DNA of 64,000 nucleotides from Candidatus Hydrogenedentota bacterium (GCA_029565395.1 JAKQOG010000139.1:1-64000); one strand, 5' to 3'. Counted from the first letter of the stretch, positions 54,335 to 63,203 are shown. Notes: generated by a model from the sequence alone, not told the origin. A program made the numbers and translations.

Positions 54335-55873
54335 ATGTTTAATCCATGGTTGAACAAAAAATTTCGGCGCGCGGGTTTTATAACAGCGATGATCTGCCTT
54401 TTCGGTTCAGGAAACGCCGCCGCGCTGTTGTACCGGGCGCCCGAAGGCACACTGAAAGATAATTGCGTCATCTGGCATGAGGGCGTCTTCCATCTGTTCA
54501 CTATGTATAAATATGAAGATAAGGCGCGCGACCAAGACCAATGGCGCAGTGTTTGGTCGGCCACCTCAACCGATGGCGTGCACTGGAAAGATGTCGGACC
54601 GGTCATTAAAGATGCTCCATTCGGCATCTATGCCATGAAGGTTTGGAAGGTGGGGGACCGCTTCCTGATGGATCACGGGAGCTTTACGGGCGAGCGGCAA
54701 GATGTCTTGCGCCTGTGGGAATCGTCCGATCTCGTGCATTGGAACTATTTGGGCCCGGAATATGACATACGCCGCCCCGATGGCCAGCGGATCGACCACA
54801 TGGATGTATTTCCTGAAACGGAAAATGGAAAAACCGTCTATTACGGTTACGCTGTCGGCGGCATGTTGAAATCCGAGGACGGAATGAAATGGAAATGGAT
54901 CGGGGAACTCCCCCTAACGGACAACATCCCCATCCGCGTTGTGCAGGAACCGGGCGGATGCCAACGCATCGGCAACTTGTACTATCTGCTCCTCGGCGGA
55001 TTCTATCCCGGCTATTTCGAATATGCCACCTCAACCTATATCTCCGAACATCCCACCGGCCCCTTCCGTCCCGATTATCCCGCATTTCGGCTTAATGGCT
55101 ATTCAGGACGTGAACTTGTGGCGCTCTGGGCGGGATACTGCCGCCTGCCCAATGAAGTGCTTCTAACCAACTACATGCTTGATCCCGGTGGAAAATTTTG
55201 GTGGCACGCACCGCTAAAATCAGCCGTGGTGGACAATGCAGGTCACCTGCACATGGGATATTGGAAGGGAAATGACGCGCTGAAAGGAATCGAGGCGCCA
55301 TGCGATATCAATCGAATCGCGCATACAGCGCCAAATTCAAAAGACATCGTAACCACCGCGAAGGATCATATTACCCTTAAGGCCCCAGCACTCCCGCAAA
55401 TCCGGTGGATCACCCCCGGCGCGCCCAACATCGCAGTGGCTTTTCTAGACACCATATTCGATATGGATAAAGGCTGTGTGGTGGAAGGCTCGTTGTCCGT
55501 AAAAGCGACCGATGGAATCGTTTTTCCCGCCGCCGGGATATGCCTCGAACAAATCAACGAGGAAGCCACCGCCGTGTTGTTTGAGACATGGGGACAGACC
55601 GAGATCGGCACGCTTACCTGCTCCGAACCGCCCCGCTTTGAATCAAAAGACCGCACAGGGTTTGGATGCGCCACGATGGCCGGTATTCCCGCCGGCGAAA
55701 CCTGCTCCTATCGATTCCTGATCCGAAAAGGAATATTCGAGATCTATCTCAACGACCTGCTTGTCCAGACCTTTTCCGTAGCCAACCTCACCGGCCGCAT
55801 CGGCTTTATGGTCCAGGACGGAGAAGGCATATTTTACTCTCCAAAAACTTGGGAAATGAATCTAAAGGGATAA
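54335..55873 (+). CDS. Secreted GH43/GH32-like propeller protein
   Basis: AAGGAAC lies upstream of the ATG, and a signal peptide ('FITAMICLFGSGNAAA') follows. The 512-residue product has five propeller-like blades with 'YRAPEGTLKDNCVIWHEGVF', 'SVWSATSTDGVHWKDVG', 'LWESSDLVHWNYLGPEYD' and 'YAVGGMLKSEDGMKWKWIGE'. The C-terminal part (about 370-512) is a beta-sandwich ('FEIYLNDLLVQTFSVANLTG'), as in GH32 enzymes. It starts 17 nt after the preceding operon and may be read with it. Activity on extracellular oligosaccharides is inferred; the catalytic acids cannot be assigned. Confidence 0.75.
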   Translation: MFNPWLNKKFRRAGFITAMICLFGSGNAAALLYRAPEGTLKDNCVIWHEGVFHLFTMYKYEDKARDQDQWRSVWSATSTDGVHWKDVGPVIKDAPFGIYAMKVWKVGDRFLMDHGSFTGERQDVLRLWESSDLVHWNYLGPEYDIRRPDGQRIDHMDVFPETENGKTVYYGYAVGGMLKSEDGMKWKWIGELPLTDNIPIRVVQEPGGCQRIGNLYYLLLGGFYPGYFEYATSTYISEHPTGPFRPDYPAFRLNGYSGRELVALWAGYCRLPNEVLLTNYMLDPGGKFWWHAPLKSAVVDNAGHLHMGYWKGNDALKGIEAPCDINRIAHTAPNSKDIVTTAKDHITLKAPALPQIRWITPGAPNIAVAFLDTIFDMDKGCVVEGSLSVKATDGIVFPAAGICLEQINEEATAVLFETWGQTEIGTLTCSEPPRFESKDRTGFGCATMAGIPAGETCSYRFLIRKGIFEIYLNDLLVQTFSVANLTGRIGFMVQDGEGIFYSPKTWEMNLKG

Positions 55874-55918
55874 GAACGCCTGTGCTTTGCACACCGGAAG
55901 AGCTTATGGAGGTATAGT

Positions 55919-56095
55919 ATGCCTACGGATATGTTGCTGGAAGAATTACGGCGTCTTCGTCGTACCATCGAATCGGAATATGAAAACGATCCAAAAAAAT
56001 ATCTTGAGCATTTATTATCCATTCAGCGGCAGTATGAAAAGAAACTTGTCCGCCGAATGCCTGAAAAAGCCCTAACACAGAAACATGCTATCTAG
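55919..56095 (+). CDS. Small 58-residue antitoxin-like protein
   Basis: The gene is short but has a strong site (GGAGGT, 5 nt before ATG 55919) and protein-like sequence: 'LLEELRRLRRTIESEYENDP' then 'KYLEHLLSIQRQYEKKLVRR'. It is a charged, helical protein. Proteins with a 'LL.E..R.R......Y..DP..YL.HL..IQ..Y' pattern are known in genomes of this type as small antitoxin-like or hypothetical genes near toxin genes. No toxin is next to this one. The function is therefore open. It starts 45 nt after the propeller gene. Confidence 0.6.
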   Translation: MPTDMLLEELRRLRRTIESEYENDPKKYLEHLLSIQRQYEKKLVRRMPEKALTQKHAI

Positions 56096-56175
56096 TGTTT
56101 GGATAACGGAACTATTCCCATCAGGCCCTGGATGACCCTTTGTTCTTTTTCCCGCGGAAAGAAAAAAGAAAGTCT

Positions 56176-57030
56176 CTATGCAGATGTCTTTCTTATGACC
56201 GCACTCAGCGCCATAATGCCTTGTTTAATGTCACCAACTCGGTTATCTCCTGCTTCGCGCTCGAAGATATAGCCTCCATCGAAATCCGCTTCCGCCAGAA
56301 TTCGAACAAAAGCTTCCCAATCCACCTCCCCCATGCCAACGATGACCTCCTCGCCCCACTGTCCCTTAACCTTCGTGCGTTTGGCATCTTTCACATGGAC
56401 CTGACGCACATGCGGCGCGAGCAGGCGCAATGCCTCAATCGGATTATCCATGTCATATAGAATCATGTTGGCGGGATCGAAATTCACCCAGATATTTTTT
56501 GCGCCAAGCTTCTTCATCTCCCCCAAAAACGCCAGCAGCGTTTGCGCGGTTTCCTGGCCCGTCTCCATCAACAGCGAAACACCCTTCCCCCCAAACACTT
56601 CCGCAAGCGTTAAGACACGGCGGCTAAGTTTCTCAAAATCAGGATCCTTCGGATCATGCGGCAGAAATCCCGCGTGCGCATTCACATACGTAATCCCCAT
56701 CTTCTCCGCAATCGACGCCGTGACCTTTGCAAGTTCAAGATTTTCCTCCCAATGCTCGTCAGGAACCACACCGCCCGTTCGGCGAATCGTTTCCGGCGTC
56801 GTGTAATCCTCGCCCACCGTCGAGTACATCCCCGACACAATCTGAATGCCCGATTCCGCCAGGATTTCCTGCACACCGTCCCACGCCCCCGGATCGTCGC
56901 GGTGCGGCGTAAGGCCCATCTGCACCTTCTTTAGCCCTAGTGCATTCACTTTTTCCGCAAGATTCCGCGGCCCGGTGGCCTGAAGCGACCAACTGCACAC
57001 ACCGATTTGTTCTATTGATTGCTTTTTCAT
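56176..57030 (-). CDS. Sugar phosphate isomerase/epimerase (xylose isomerase-like TIM barrel)
   Basis: The 284-residue protein has GGAGGCATGTAAGG before the ATG and no signal peptide. It has the AP-endonuclease-2/xylose-isomerase-like barrel: 'IGVCSWSLQATGPRNLAEKV', 'LKKVQMGLTPHRDDPGAWDG', 'YVNAHAGFLPHDPKDPDF', 'SLLMETGQETAQTLLAFL' (metal-ligand Glu), 'INVNFDPANM'-type 'IWVNFDPANMILYDMDNP', 'VRQVHVKDAKRT' and 'EVDWEAFVRILAEADFDGG'. Members isomerise or epimerise sugars and inositols in the cytoplasm. The substrate is not known. Such genes often serve Gfo/Idh/MocA pathways, and two of those genes are in this window, though not adjacent. Confidence 0.9.
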   Translation of the reverse strand: MKKQSIEQIGVCSWSLQATGPRNLAEKVNALGLKKVQMGLTPHRDDPGAWDGVQEILAESGIQIVSGMYSTVGEDYTTPETIRRTGGVVPDEHWEENLELAKVTASIAEKMGITYVNAHAGFLPHDPKDPDFEKLSRRVLTLAEVFGGKGVSLLMETGQETAQTLLAFLGEMKKLGAKNIWVNFDPANMILYDMDNPIEALRLLAPHVRQVHVKDAKRTKVKGQWGEEVIVGMGEVDWEAFVRILAEADFDGGYIFEREAGDNRVGDIKQGIMALSAVIRKTSA

Positions 57031-57210
57031 CCTTACATGCCTCCGATGTACCAGAACTCTGCTTGCGCGCTGAAGTGCCCGATCCGCCCATACTGTAGCT
57101 GGATACTCAAGGGGAATTCAGCTTTTATATTTTTCATGAAGGATAATTTAGCATGCAGGTTACCAGAAGACAAGCGGGCGAGATACAGAAGAAATGGTGA
57201 GACAAACCGA

Positions 57211-57609
57211 CTATCGGAGCATTGATGTAAAACCCGCTTGTTGGAAATGGTGGTCTGCCGTCAAGGCGTTCATAAGGCCAAATTGACGCATAACGGCGAA
57301 TGAAATGCAGTCTGTCAGTGACCATTCCTTATCAGGCCGGTGTGCATATAGATTAACGCCAGCATCGTAGAGTGCGCTTTCAGCGGGAACAACCAACGTT
57401 TTTGGATCGCTCTTGATTTGTTGGTTTAATTTTATAAACGCCCCTCTATCCCCCGAACTTGCGAGCCAGTTACCAACTTCAACCAAGACATACTCCGTTG
57501 TAATAATGCGGCCTTTGTATTGTTTGATAATATCCATGACAGTGGTATGCGAAACATCTTTCGGGCTAACGATAGCGACATAAAATGATGTGTCCGCGAA
57601 CAAACGCAT
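57211..57609 (-). CDS. PIN-domain ribonuclease toxin (VapC-type)
   Basis: The 132-residue protein has the four acidic positions of the PIN nuclease: Asp6 in 'LFADTSFYV', Glu44 in 'YVLVEVGNWL', Asp100 in 'SLTDCISFAVM' and Asp119 in 'ALTADHHFQQAGF'. These are typical of VapC-like toxins, which cleave RNA. The ATG at 57609 overlaps the last base of the antitoxin gene stop. All active-site residues are present, so it should be functional, unlike the frameshifted PIN gene near 2.5 kb. Confidence 0.92.
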   Translation of the reverse strand: MRLFADTSFYVAIVSPKDVSHTTVMDIIKQYKGRIITTEYVLVEVGNWLASSGDRGAFIKLNQQIKSDPKTLVVPAESALYDAGVNLYAHRPDKEWSLTDCISFAVMRQFGLMNALTADHHFQQAGFTSMLR

Positions 57610-57848
57610 CAGGTTTTAGATGCTCCATACAGGTAATGGTCAACGTTTCTTGAAGCATCTGGTGGAAGCCCTTTGGCCGTTCCAATGGCAGGTGCAAGGC
57701 GTTCATATAAAGACGGCCCGTTCTCATCATCAGGCCCACTATCCTGTGAGAAATCGAAAAGGCATACAATAACCTTCACGCCCTCCGGCAGATTTGCCGG
57801 ATCGTCGAACACCACAGCGCCATTTTCAATGTGGCCTTGGTACGTCAT
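57609..57848 (-). CDS. Antitoxin partner of the PIN toxin
   Basis: The 79-residue protein has AAGGAGGCAACA before the ATG. Its N-terminus 'YQGHIENGAVVFDDPANLPEGVKVIV' (quoted in parts: 'GHIENGAVVF', 'LPEGVKVIV') follows the DUF104/AF2212-type antitoxin pattern of a small swapped-hairpin fold. The C-terminal tail ('APAIGTAKGLPPDASRNVDH') is the segment that would wrap the toxin. It overlaps the toxin gene by one base, as usual for a coupled type II module, and such pairs usually repress their own promoter. Confidence 0.85.
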   Translation of the reverse strand: MTYQGHIENGAVVFDDPANLPEGVKVIVCLFDFSQDSGPDDENGPSLYERLAPAIGTAKGLPPDASRNVDHYLYGASKT

Positions 57849-58056
57849 TGTTGCCTCCTTGCCATGGTCAACAAGGGGATTTTACCATTTGTGATAAGAA
57901 TAGGCAAAAAAATCTTCGAATCGGACGTTCTTTTCTATGTCGACCCTGAAGAGGTGGGAAAATCATTCACGTCGTATATCCCCCCGCGGTCTGTTCAAGG
58001 CAGGAACGACTCTAACCACAAGCCATCTTCGCATATTTCAAATATAGAAATAGATT

Positions 58057-58446
58057 TCAAAAAGGCATGTTATTCTTGTATTCGGGTGTGTCTGTTTCGA
58101 GTAGTTTGAAATTGCCTTTTTCTAATCCACGAATGTAAGGACCGTTTTCCCTCCATATCGGGTAGAATTTGGCTATTGTTTGATAATGGTTCCCCTCTTG
58201 ATCGACATATGAAACGGTGTATTTCCTTACCACGGTCCATTGATTTAGACTGATTCTTTCAATTTGTGGCCAACGATAACGCTTAATCGAAACTATGCTT
58301 TTACCAAAGCGCCCCAGAAATTCATCAAGTTTTCGCTTGTCGGACTTTTGCCAAGGATAGTAAGCGAGAAAAGGCATCCCGACAAAGAGAAGCACCCACA
58401 CTACCATAAAGCCGACGGCGTCCGGGTGGTCTTGAAGAAAACGCAT
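58057..58446 (-). CDS. Single-helix membrane protein, function unknown
   Basis: The ATG at 58446 has AGGGG upstream; the frame to 58515 adds a stretch without a site. The 129-residue protein has one transmembrane helix (about 12-32, 'AVGFMVVWVLLFVGMPFLA') and a soluble domain with 'RISLNQWTVVRKYTVSYVDQ' and 'GNHYQTIAKFYPIW', a beta-sheet-like pattern. I do not recognise a family. It is isolated, with no clear operon partner. Confidence 0.6.
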   Translation of the reverse strand: MRFLQDHPDAVGFMVVWVLLFVGMPFLAYYPWQKSDKRKLDEFLGRFGKSIVSIKRYRWPQIERISLNQWTVVRKYTVSYVDQEGNHYQTIAKFYPIWRENGPYIRGLEKGNFKLLETDTPEYKNNMPF

Positions 58447-58548
58447 AATCAAACCCCTGTTTTTTTGTATACCTGTGGCTGTTAGGGCGTCTTGCCTATA
58501 CAGGCACAATACCATATGATCAATGGGACTTTGACAGCATGTTCCTAT

Positions 58549-59598
58549 TTACTTCTTCCCAGCATCTGCATTCTTAAGATATTTGTCAAAGAAATCGACG
58601 ATTAAAGCTTTGGTGTGGTTGTTGACGGCAGCGACCGCATCCATGGCGTGGGGCCAGCCGTTGATGCGGTCGTAATAGTATGGCACGCCTTTCTCCTTGA
58701 GTTTCTCGACGAGCCAGTCACTTTGCTGCACGGGAACCAGCATGTCCACGGTGCCGTGTATGACGCAGGTGGGCGGGGATTTCTCCGTTACGTAGAGTAT
58801 AGGTGAGGCCTGTTCATAGCGTGAAGGACTCTCGTCGTAGGTGCCATTCATATAGGCGGTGACAAGTCCGTGATTCCTGCGTTTCGGATCAGTAAAATCG
58901 GCCGGACCGTAGATATCCACCACGGCCTGGACCGCGCTGCTTTGATCCTGCCAGCCGCCGGCTCCCTCAAATTCCGGAATGCCCGCCGTATACCCCGCCA
59001 TCAGCGACAGATAGGCCCCGGCGGAATTCCCCATCACGCCGATGCGGTTGGGGTCCACGCCAATCTCGGCGGCATGCGCGCGCATCCAGCGCACCGCACA
59101 CTTGGCATCATGAATCGACTTCGGCCATAGACCTTCTTCTTTTAGGCGGTACTGCACCGCCCCCGCCACGTATCCATGTTGCGCGAAATACTGCGCATAC
59201 ACCCGCAGTTGGTCCTTACGCCCTTGACGCCATCCGCCGCCAAAGAATAATAACACGCCGGGCGCCGGTTCCTTGGCCGATTCCGCGGAATAGAGATCGA
59301 GATATAACGGTATGCCGTCTCCGGCGCCATACTGGATATCCGCCTTCATTACCACGCCCGGCACGGAAGGGCCGTTCTCGATGGGGATGAGGTCATAAAA
59401 GAAATATCCAGCGATAAACGATGTTATTTCACTGGGGTAGCCGTGCGGGGGCGGGGGCACACCGGCGGGCAGCGCAGTCACTAGGTCCGGGCGCTTTGCC
59501 GGGGCATGTCCATACACGCATAAGCCGATCACCAACACCGACAGCAACACCAATAGAATACACCCCGTCCACTTTAAAATCCTGCGAAACAGCTTCAT
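58549..59598 (-). CDS. Secreted/anchored alpha/beta hydrolase (BD-FAE/esterase-lipase type)
   Basis: I chose ATG 59598 (GGAG 9 nt upstream) over ATG 59604, which lies too close to the site. The 349-residue protein has an N-terminal hydrophobic signal anchor ('WTGCILLVLLSVLVIGLCVY'). It has 'LLFFGGGWRQG', where the first residue of the usual HGGGW oxyanion motif is Phe. The nucleophile elbow 'GVMGNSAGAYLS' is present, as is the acid in 'HGTVDMLVP' and the His in 'NGWPHAMDA'. The family deacetylates or cleaves ester side chains of polysaccharides such as xylan and ferulate esters. Confidence 0.85.
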   Translation of the reverse strand: MKLFRRILKWTGCILLVLLSVLVIGLCVYGHAPAKRPDLVTALPAGVPPPPHGYPSEITSFIAGYFFYDLIPIENGPSVPGVVMKADIQYGAGDGIPLYLDLYSAESAKEPAPGVLLFFGGGWRQGRKDQLRVYAQYFAQHGYVAGAVQYRLKEEGLWPKSIHDAKCAVRWMRAHAAEIGVDPNRIGVMGNSAGAYLSLMAGYTAGIPEFEGAGGWQDQSSAVQAVVDIYGPADFTDPKRRNHGLVTAYMNGTYDESPSRYEQASPILYVTEKSPPTCVIHGTVDMLVPVQQSDWLVEKLKEKGVPYYYDRINGWPHAMDAVAAVNNHTKALIVDFFDKYLKNADAGKK

Positions 59599-59696
59599 CG
59601 GCATATTCTCCTTATTAAGGGCGGCAGAACTTTTCTCCTATAGACTCCGATTCTAACATACTGGTTCCATTCCCCTGAAAAACAGGCCTTTACCCC

Positions 59697-59837
59697 CAGG
59701 GCTATCGCATTAAGATTCCCCGCAAAATCGCCTTTGTCATTGGGTTGATTCAAACAAACGCTGGCAAATCCCTTGCGAAGGAGAGGCTCGGTTCTTGAGA
59801 AATGCCAATGTATCGGCTTTTTTAATGCGATAGCCCT
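59697..59837. mobile_element. 141-bp MITE with 17-bp inverted repeats and 11-bp target duplication
   Basis: The left end CAGGGCTATCGCATTAA (59697-59713) is the exact reverse complement of TTAATGCGATAGCCCTG (59822-59838). The element is flanked by a perfect direct repeat GCCTTTACCCC at 59686-59696 and 59838-59848, a target duplication of 11 bp; the terminal G at 59838 is shared between arm and duplication. No coding sequence is inside, so it needs a transposase from elsewhere. An 11-bp duplication would suit an IS4-type transposase, but the family assignment is an inference. It lies in the 371-bp gap between the hydrolase and a small membrane protein gene, where I see no gene. Confidence 0.75.
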
Positions 59838-59968
59838 GCCTTTACCCCGTGCGTTACGCGCCTCTTGTGACAAGACAAAACTGCCCTTGTTCCGCGGAAT
59901 ATCATGTGTTCGTTCGCGGTCTGTTCTTCAAAATCTCCTCCCCTTTTCTCCGGCAAACTAATCCCCAA

Positions 59969-60256
59969 TCAATTCCGTGGCCGGATCACGGCATAGATCA
60001 CTCCGCAGATCATATAACTCACAATCCACAATACAATTCCGCCTACGACCCCCACGCCGCCACGCACGGCAACGCCCCAGCCAAAGCGTTCGCAGAACAT
60101 GAACAACCCTATTCCCATCGGTATGAGCAGGAACTGCCAGAACAGAATCATGGCCGTTGTTGGACGGCCAACGACTTCGCGCCAAACATACTCAACAAAC
60201 AAAGCAATGAATGTGACAATCATCAACAGTAAACCAATCTCCCAGTTTGGCAACAT
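59969..60256 (-). CDS. Small three-helix membrane protein
   Basis: The 95-residue protein has GGAGACATGTT before the ATG. It is almost all hydrophobic: 'IGLLLMIVTFIALFVEYV', 'AMILFWQFLLIPMGIGLFMF', 'GGVGVVGGIVLWIVSYMICG', ending 'IRPRN'. Three transmembrane helices and a basic tail are likely. The function is unknown. It lies upstream of the MITE and downstream of the flavoprotein gene on the same strand, with a 162-bp gap. Confidence 0.7.
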   Translation of the reverse strand: MLPNWEIGLLLMIVTFIALFVEYVWREVVGRPTTAMILFWQFLLIPMGIGLFMFCERFGWGVAVRGGVGVVGGIVLWIVSYMICGVIYAVIRPRN

Positions 60257-60418
60257 AACATGTCTCCTTCTTTATGCCCCATAAGCCTTCCATTTTTGAT
60301 AGCTGAGAAATGCGTTGGGGACGGCCTAAAATCAAATCACCCATTGGATTCATCATAAGGTGACCGACGAACACTGTCAAAAAGTATTCCCGATCACACA
60401 GGCTATCCGTGGTCCAGG

Positions 60419-61648
60419 TTAACAGGTGGAGGCGTGGAGCCCCGCCACGGCGCCGGAAGCCCATGCCCATTGCAGATTATACCCGCCGGAGTCGCCGTCA
60501 ATGTCCAGTACTTCTCCAGCAAAATAAACGCCAGGCGCCCGTTTCGATTCGAGCGTAACGGAATCCACTTCACGTATGTCCACGCCGCCTGCGGTGACCT
60601 GGGAAAACATCCACGATTGCGTTCCGGAACAGGGAATAGTCCATCCCTTCATCGCCGTTGCGATTTGCTCAATTTCACCGGATGAAAGGTCTCCGCAGGG
60701 CCGTGCCGGGTTTGATATGCAGGCCTCGCGCAACAGAATCGGGATCAGCCGCTTGTGGATGCATCCGACGAAGCAGAAGTTTGTAGGTTTCTGCGAATTC
60801 GTCATGATCCGTTGCCGGATCTGTTCATACAGCGCTCCCTGAGAAATTGCTGGAAACAGATCAAGCCGCAGGTGCGTGTCACGGCCCTTCACTGTGTATT
60901 CGGACACCTGCCGGCTCAGTTTAAGGATGGCCGATCCGGAAATGCCATACTTCGCAAAAAGAAGTTCTCCGATTTCCGTACCCCTGGATTCGCCATCCAC
61001 CAAAACTTCCGCCTTGCCCTGAATGGCCACGCCCGCGATCTGGTTGAGATAAGGCGCATCCAAACACACCTGAACCAACGCCGGAAAGGGTTCGATGATG
61101 GTGTGGCCAAGCCCTTGCGCCAATTTGAACCCGCCGCCGTTCGATCCCAGATTTGGCGTGGATTTCCCCCCCGCGCACACAATAACCCGATCCGCTTCAT
61201 AGACATGTCCGTTCCCGCAAACACATCGAAGCGCGCCATGGGCGCATTGAATACTTTGAACAATGGTGTCGCACACTTCAGCGGCACCCAGCTGCTCCAT
61301 CTCATACCGGAGCACATCCAGTACGCTGGAAGCTTGTCCGCTGCTGGGAAACAGTCTCCCTTCATCTTCCTCCTGTATGTCTACGCCAAGCGACTCAAAA
61401 AAGGCCAGCGTCTTTTCCAAACCGAACTGTGCGAAGATGCCCTCAATAAATTCCGGGTGAGTTCCATGATAATGGGACACGTCCAAGTGTCGGTTAGCCA
61501 GATTGCAGCGGCCATTGCCGGTCGCCAACAGCTTCTTGCCCACCCGCTGCATGCGCTCCAACACGGTGACGCCGGCCTCGTTCCGCCCCGCCATGATCGC
61601 CGCAACCAGCCCTGACGCTCCCCCGCCAATAATGACTATTTGTGCCAT
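60419..61648 (-). CDS. NAD(P)/FAD-dependent oxidoreductase, HI0933 family
   Basis: The 409-residue flavoprotein starts at 61648 with GGAGCATGC upstream. It has the FAD dinucleotide-binding 'VIIGGGASGLVAAIMAG' (residues about 4-20), 'ERMQRVGKKLLATGNGRCNL' (family signature about 31-50), 'GGKSTPNLGSNGGGFKLAQ' and the C-terminal 'YFAGEVLDIDGDSGGYNLQW' followed by 'AWASGAVAG'. These are diagnostic for the HI0933/YhiN family of putative flavoprotein dehydrogenases. The physiological substrate is unknown. It is cytoplasmic and stands alone. Confidence 0.95.
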   Translation of the reverse strand: MAQIVIIGGGASGLVAAIMAGRNEAGVTVLERMQRVGKKLLATGNGRCNLANRHLDVSHYHGTHPEFIEGIFAQFGLEKTLAFFESLGVDIQEEDEGRLFPSSGQASSVLDVLRYEMEQLGAAEVCDTIVQSIQCAHGALRCVCGNGHVYEADRVIVCAGGKSTPNLGSNGGGFKLAQGLGHTIIEPFPALVQVCLDAPYLNQIAGVAIQGKAEVLVDGESRGTEIGELLFAKYGISGSAILKLSRQVSEYTVKGRDTHLRLDLFPAISQGALYEQIRQRIMTNSQKPTNFCFVGCIHKRLIPILLREACISNPARPCGDLSSGEIEQIATAMKGWTIPCSGTQSWMFSQVTAGGVDIREVDSVTLESKRAPGVYFAGEVLDIDGDSGGYNLQWAWASGAVAGLHASTC

Positions 61649-61725
61649 GCATGCTCCGAATATTACTTAAAGACGAGAAACACGTCTTCGCATCGTTTCG
61701 TTTGTATCCGTCTTGATTTTTTGTG

Positions 61726-63060
61726 TCACAATCCTTTTACATGCCAGCCCCAGCGATAGCGCCGCCGGATATATTTGTTCGCTTCATGGCTGTTGGTGAA
61801 TTTGAGTTTTTCGGCATTCCATTCCAGGGTCTTGCCGGGGAAGCGGTTCGCCACATTGGCGAGGAGCACGGTTTCCGCCAGGGGACCCGCAAAATCAAAA
61901 TTGGCGCCAGGTTTTCCGTTGCCCAAAGCCCCTTCAACAAAGTCGTGATAATGATCTAGCGGTTCAAGTTGGGGTTTCGGGTACTCCTTGAATTTTTCCT
62001 CGGGATAAAGATGAGGCGGACCCACATGCGGGATAATCAACGTTCCTTCTTCACCGATAATCATGGAACCACTGGGGGGAAGTTCATGGTCTTTTGCCAA
62101 GTGAGGCGATAAGCCAACATCTGGTTTTTTCTCGCCGTCCATCCAGGTGCCGTGGATCTCTTTTCCAGCAGTCAAGGTGGTTGCCGGGAACACATAGCGG
62201 GCGATGGTCCACGCGGGATAGACTTCCTCACTGACGCACTCCGCCTCGCAGGTAATCGTGAGCGGCGCGCCGATATTCAATGCGGTAAACACCGGATCGA
62301 ATATATGGCAGCCAAAATCGCCCGTGGCGCCGCCGCCAAAATCCCGCCAGCATCTCCACTTGAACGGATGATAGACGTCCTTCTTATAAGGGCGTTTCGG
62401 GGCCACGCCGAGCCAGAGATTCCAGGCAACATGCGGTGGAATCGGATCTTTTCCATCGGGCCGCTTTTTATCGGGCGTCGTATACACCGCGGCGCACCAA
62501 GAATGCCATTCCTTTACCTTGCCGATGGCGCCCTCCTTCAGCCATTGCACCGCCGTGCGGTAAAAGTCATGGGAATGAATTTGTATGCCCATCTGCGTGG
62601 CCACACCATGCTCTTTTGCCGCCAGTGTCAACTTCCGCGCTTCGTACACCTCATGGGTCAGCGGCTTCTCGCAAAAAACATGTATTTTCTTCCGGATGGC
62701 CGTCATTGCCGGAGGAGCATGCATATGGTCGGGCGTGGAAACGTTGACCGAATCTATCTTCCCTTCCTCTTTATCAAACATCTCGCGCCAATCCCGGTAC
62801 AAACGCGCGCCCGGATATTTTTGCGCGGCTTTCTTCAGTGTGTTTTCATCAATATCGCACAGCGCATATACCTGAACCTTGCCGCTGCTGTTGATGCACT
62901 CCAGATCGGACGCGCCCTGGCCTCCCACACCAATCGCTGCGTGCTGCAGCTTGCCGGATGGCGGGGCCGCAAAACTCAGGCGCGGCAAAATGAGCGGTAC
63001 GGCAAGACCCGCGGCCGCCGCCCGCTTCATGAAGGTTCTACGTGTAATGTGCATCGTCAT
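61726..63060 (-). CDS. Exported Gfo/Idh/MocA-family oxidoreductase (second copy)
   Basis: GGAGAG precedes the ATG at 63060. The 444-residue protein has a Tat signal ('ITRRTFMKRAAAAGLAVPLI'), a Rossmann motif 'AIGVGGQGASDLECI', the family 'FCEKPLTHEVYEAR' and a C-terminal sheet domain. It has the same length as the protein at 24.5-25.8 kb and the same overall plan, but the two are clearly diverged. Tat-exported members with a bound cofactor probably act on sugars in the periplasm. The substrate is not known. Confidence 0.9.
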   Translation of the reverse strand: MTMHITRRTFMKRAAAAGLAVPLILPRLSFAAPPSGKLQHAAIGVGGQGASDLECINSSGKVQVYALCDIDENTLKKAAQKYPGARLYRDWREMFDKEEGKIDSVNVSTPDHMHAPPAMTAIRKKIHVFCEKPLTHEVYEARKLTLAAKEHGVATQMGIQIHSHDFYRTAVQWLKEGAIGKVKEWHSWCAAVYTTPDKKRPDGKDPIPPHVAWNLWLGVAPKRPYKKDVYHPFKWRCWRDFGGGATGDFGCHIFDPVFTALNIGAPLTITCEAECVSEEVYPAWTIARYVFPATTLTAGKEIHGTWMDGEKKPDVGLSPHLAKDHELPPSGSMIIGEEGTLIIPHVGPPHLYPEEKFKEYPKPQLEPLDHYHDFVEGALGNGKPGANFDFAGPLAETVLLANVANRFPGKTLEWNAEKLKFTNSHEANKYIRRRYRWGWHVKGL

Positions 63061-63203
63061 AAAAATCTCTCCTTAGTTCGTCCGGTATTGCGCGCGGGGT
63101 TAATGTAATTGGACTCGCATACGTGCAATCCACGGGCACATCATAGCGCGCAAGAGAGGCCCCTCGTCAAGCGTTAAATCGCCTTTTGACATCTCAACCC
63201 AGT

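Noticed and set aside
57831-58109. 92-codon plus-strand frame beside the toxin-antitoxin pair
   Set aside because: It overlaps the antitoxin leader, has no ribosome site and its sequence is unlike any protein family I know.
59697-59838. Inverted repeat considered as a terminator or riboswitch
   Set aside because: The arms are 108 bp apart and flanked by an 11-bp direct duplication, which fits a transposable element instead.
60755-61615. 286-codon frame antisense to the HI0933 flavoprotein
   Set aside because: The minus-strand protein carries all family motifs; the plus-strand frame has none.
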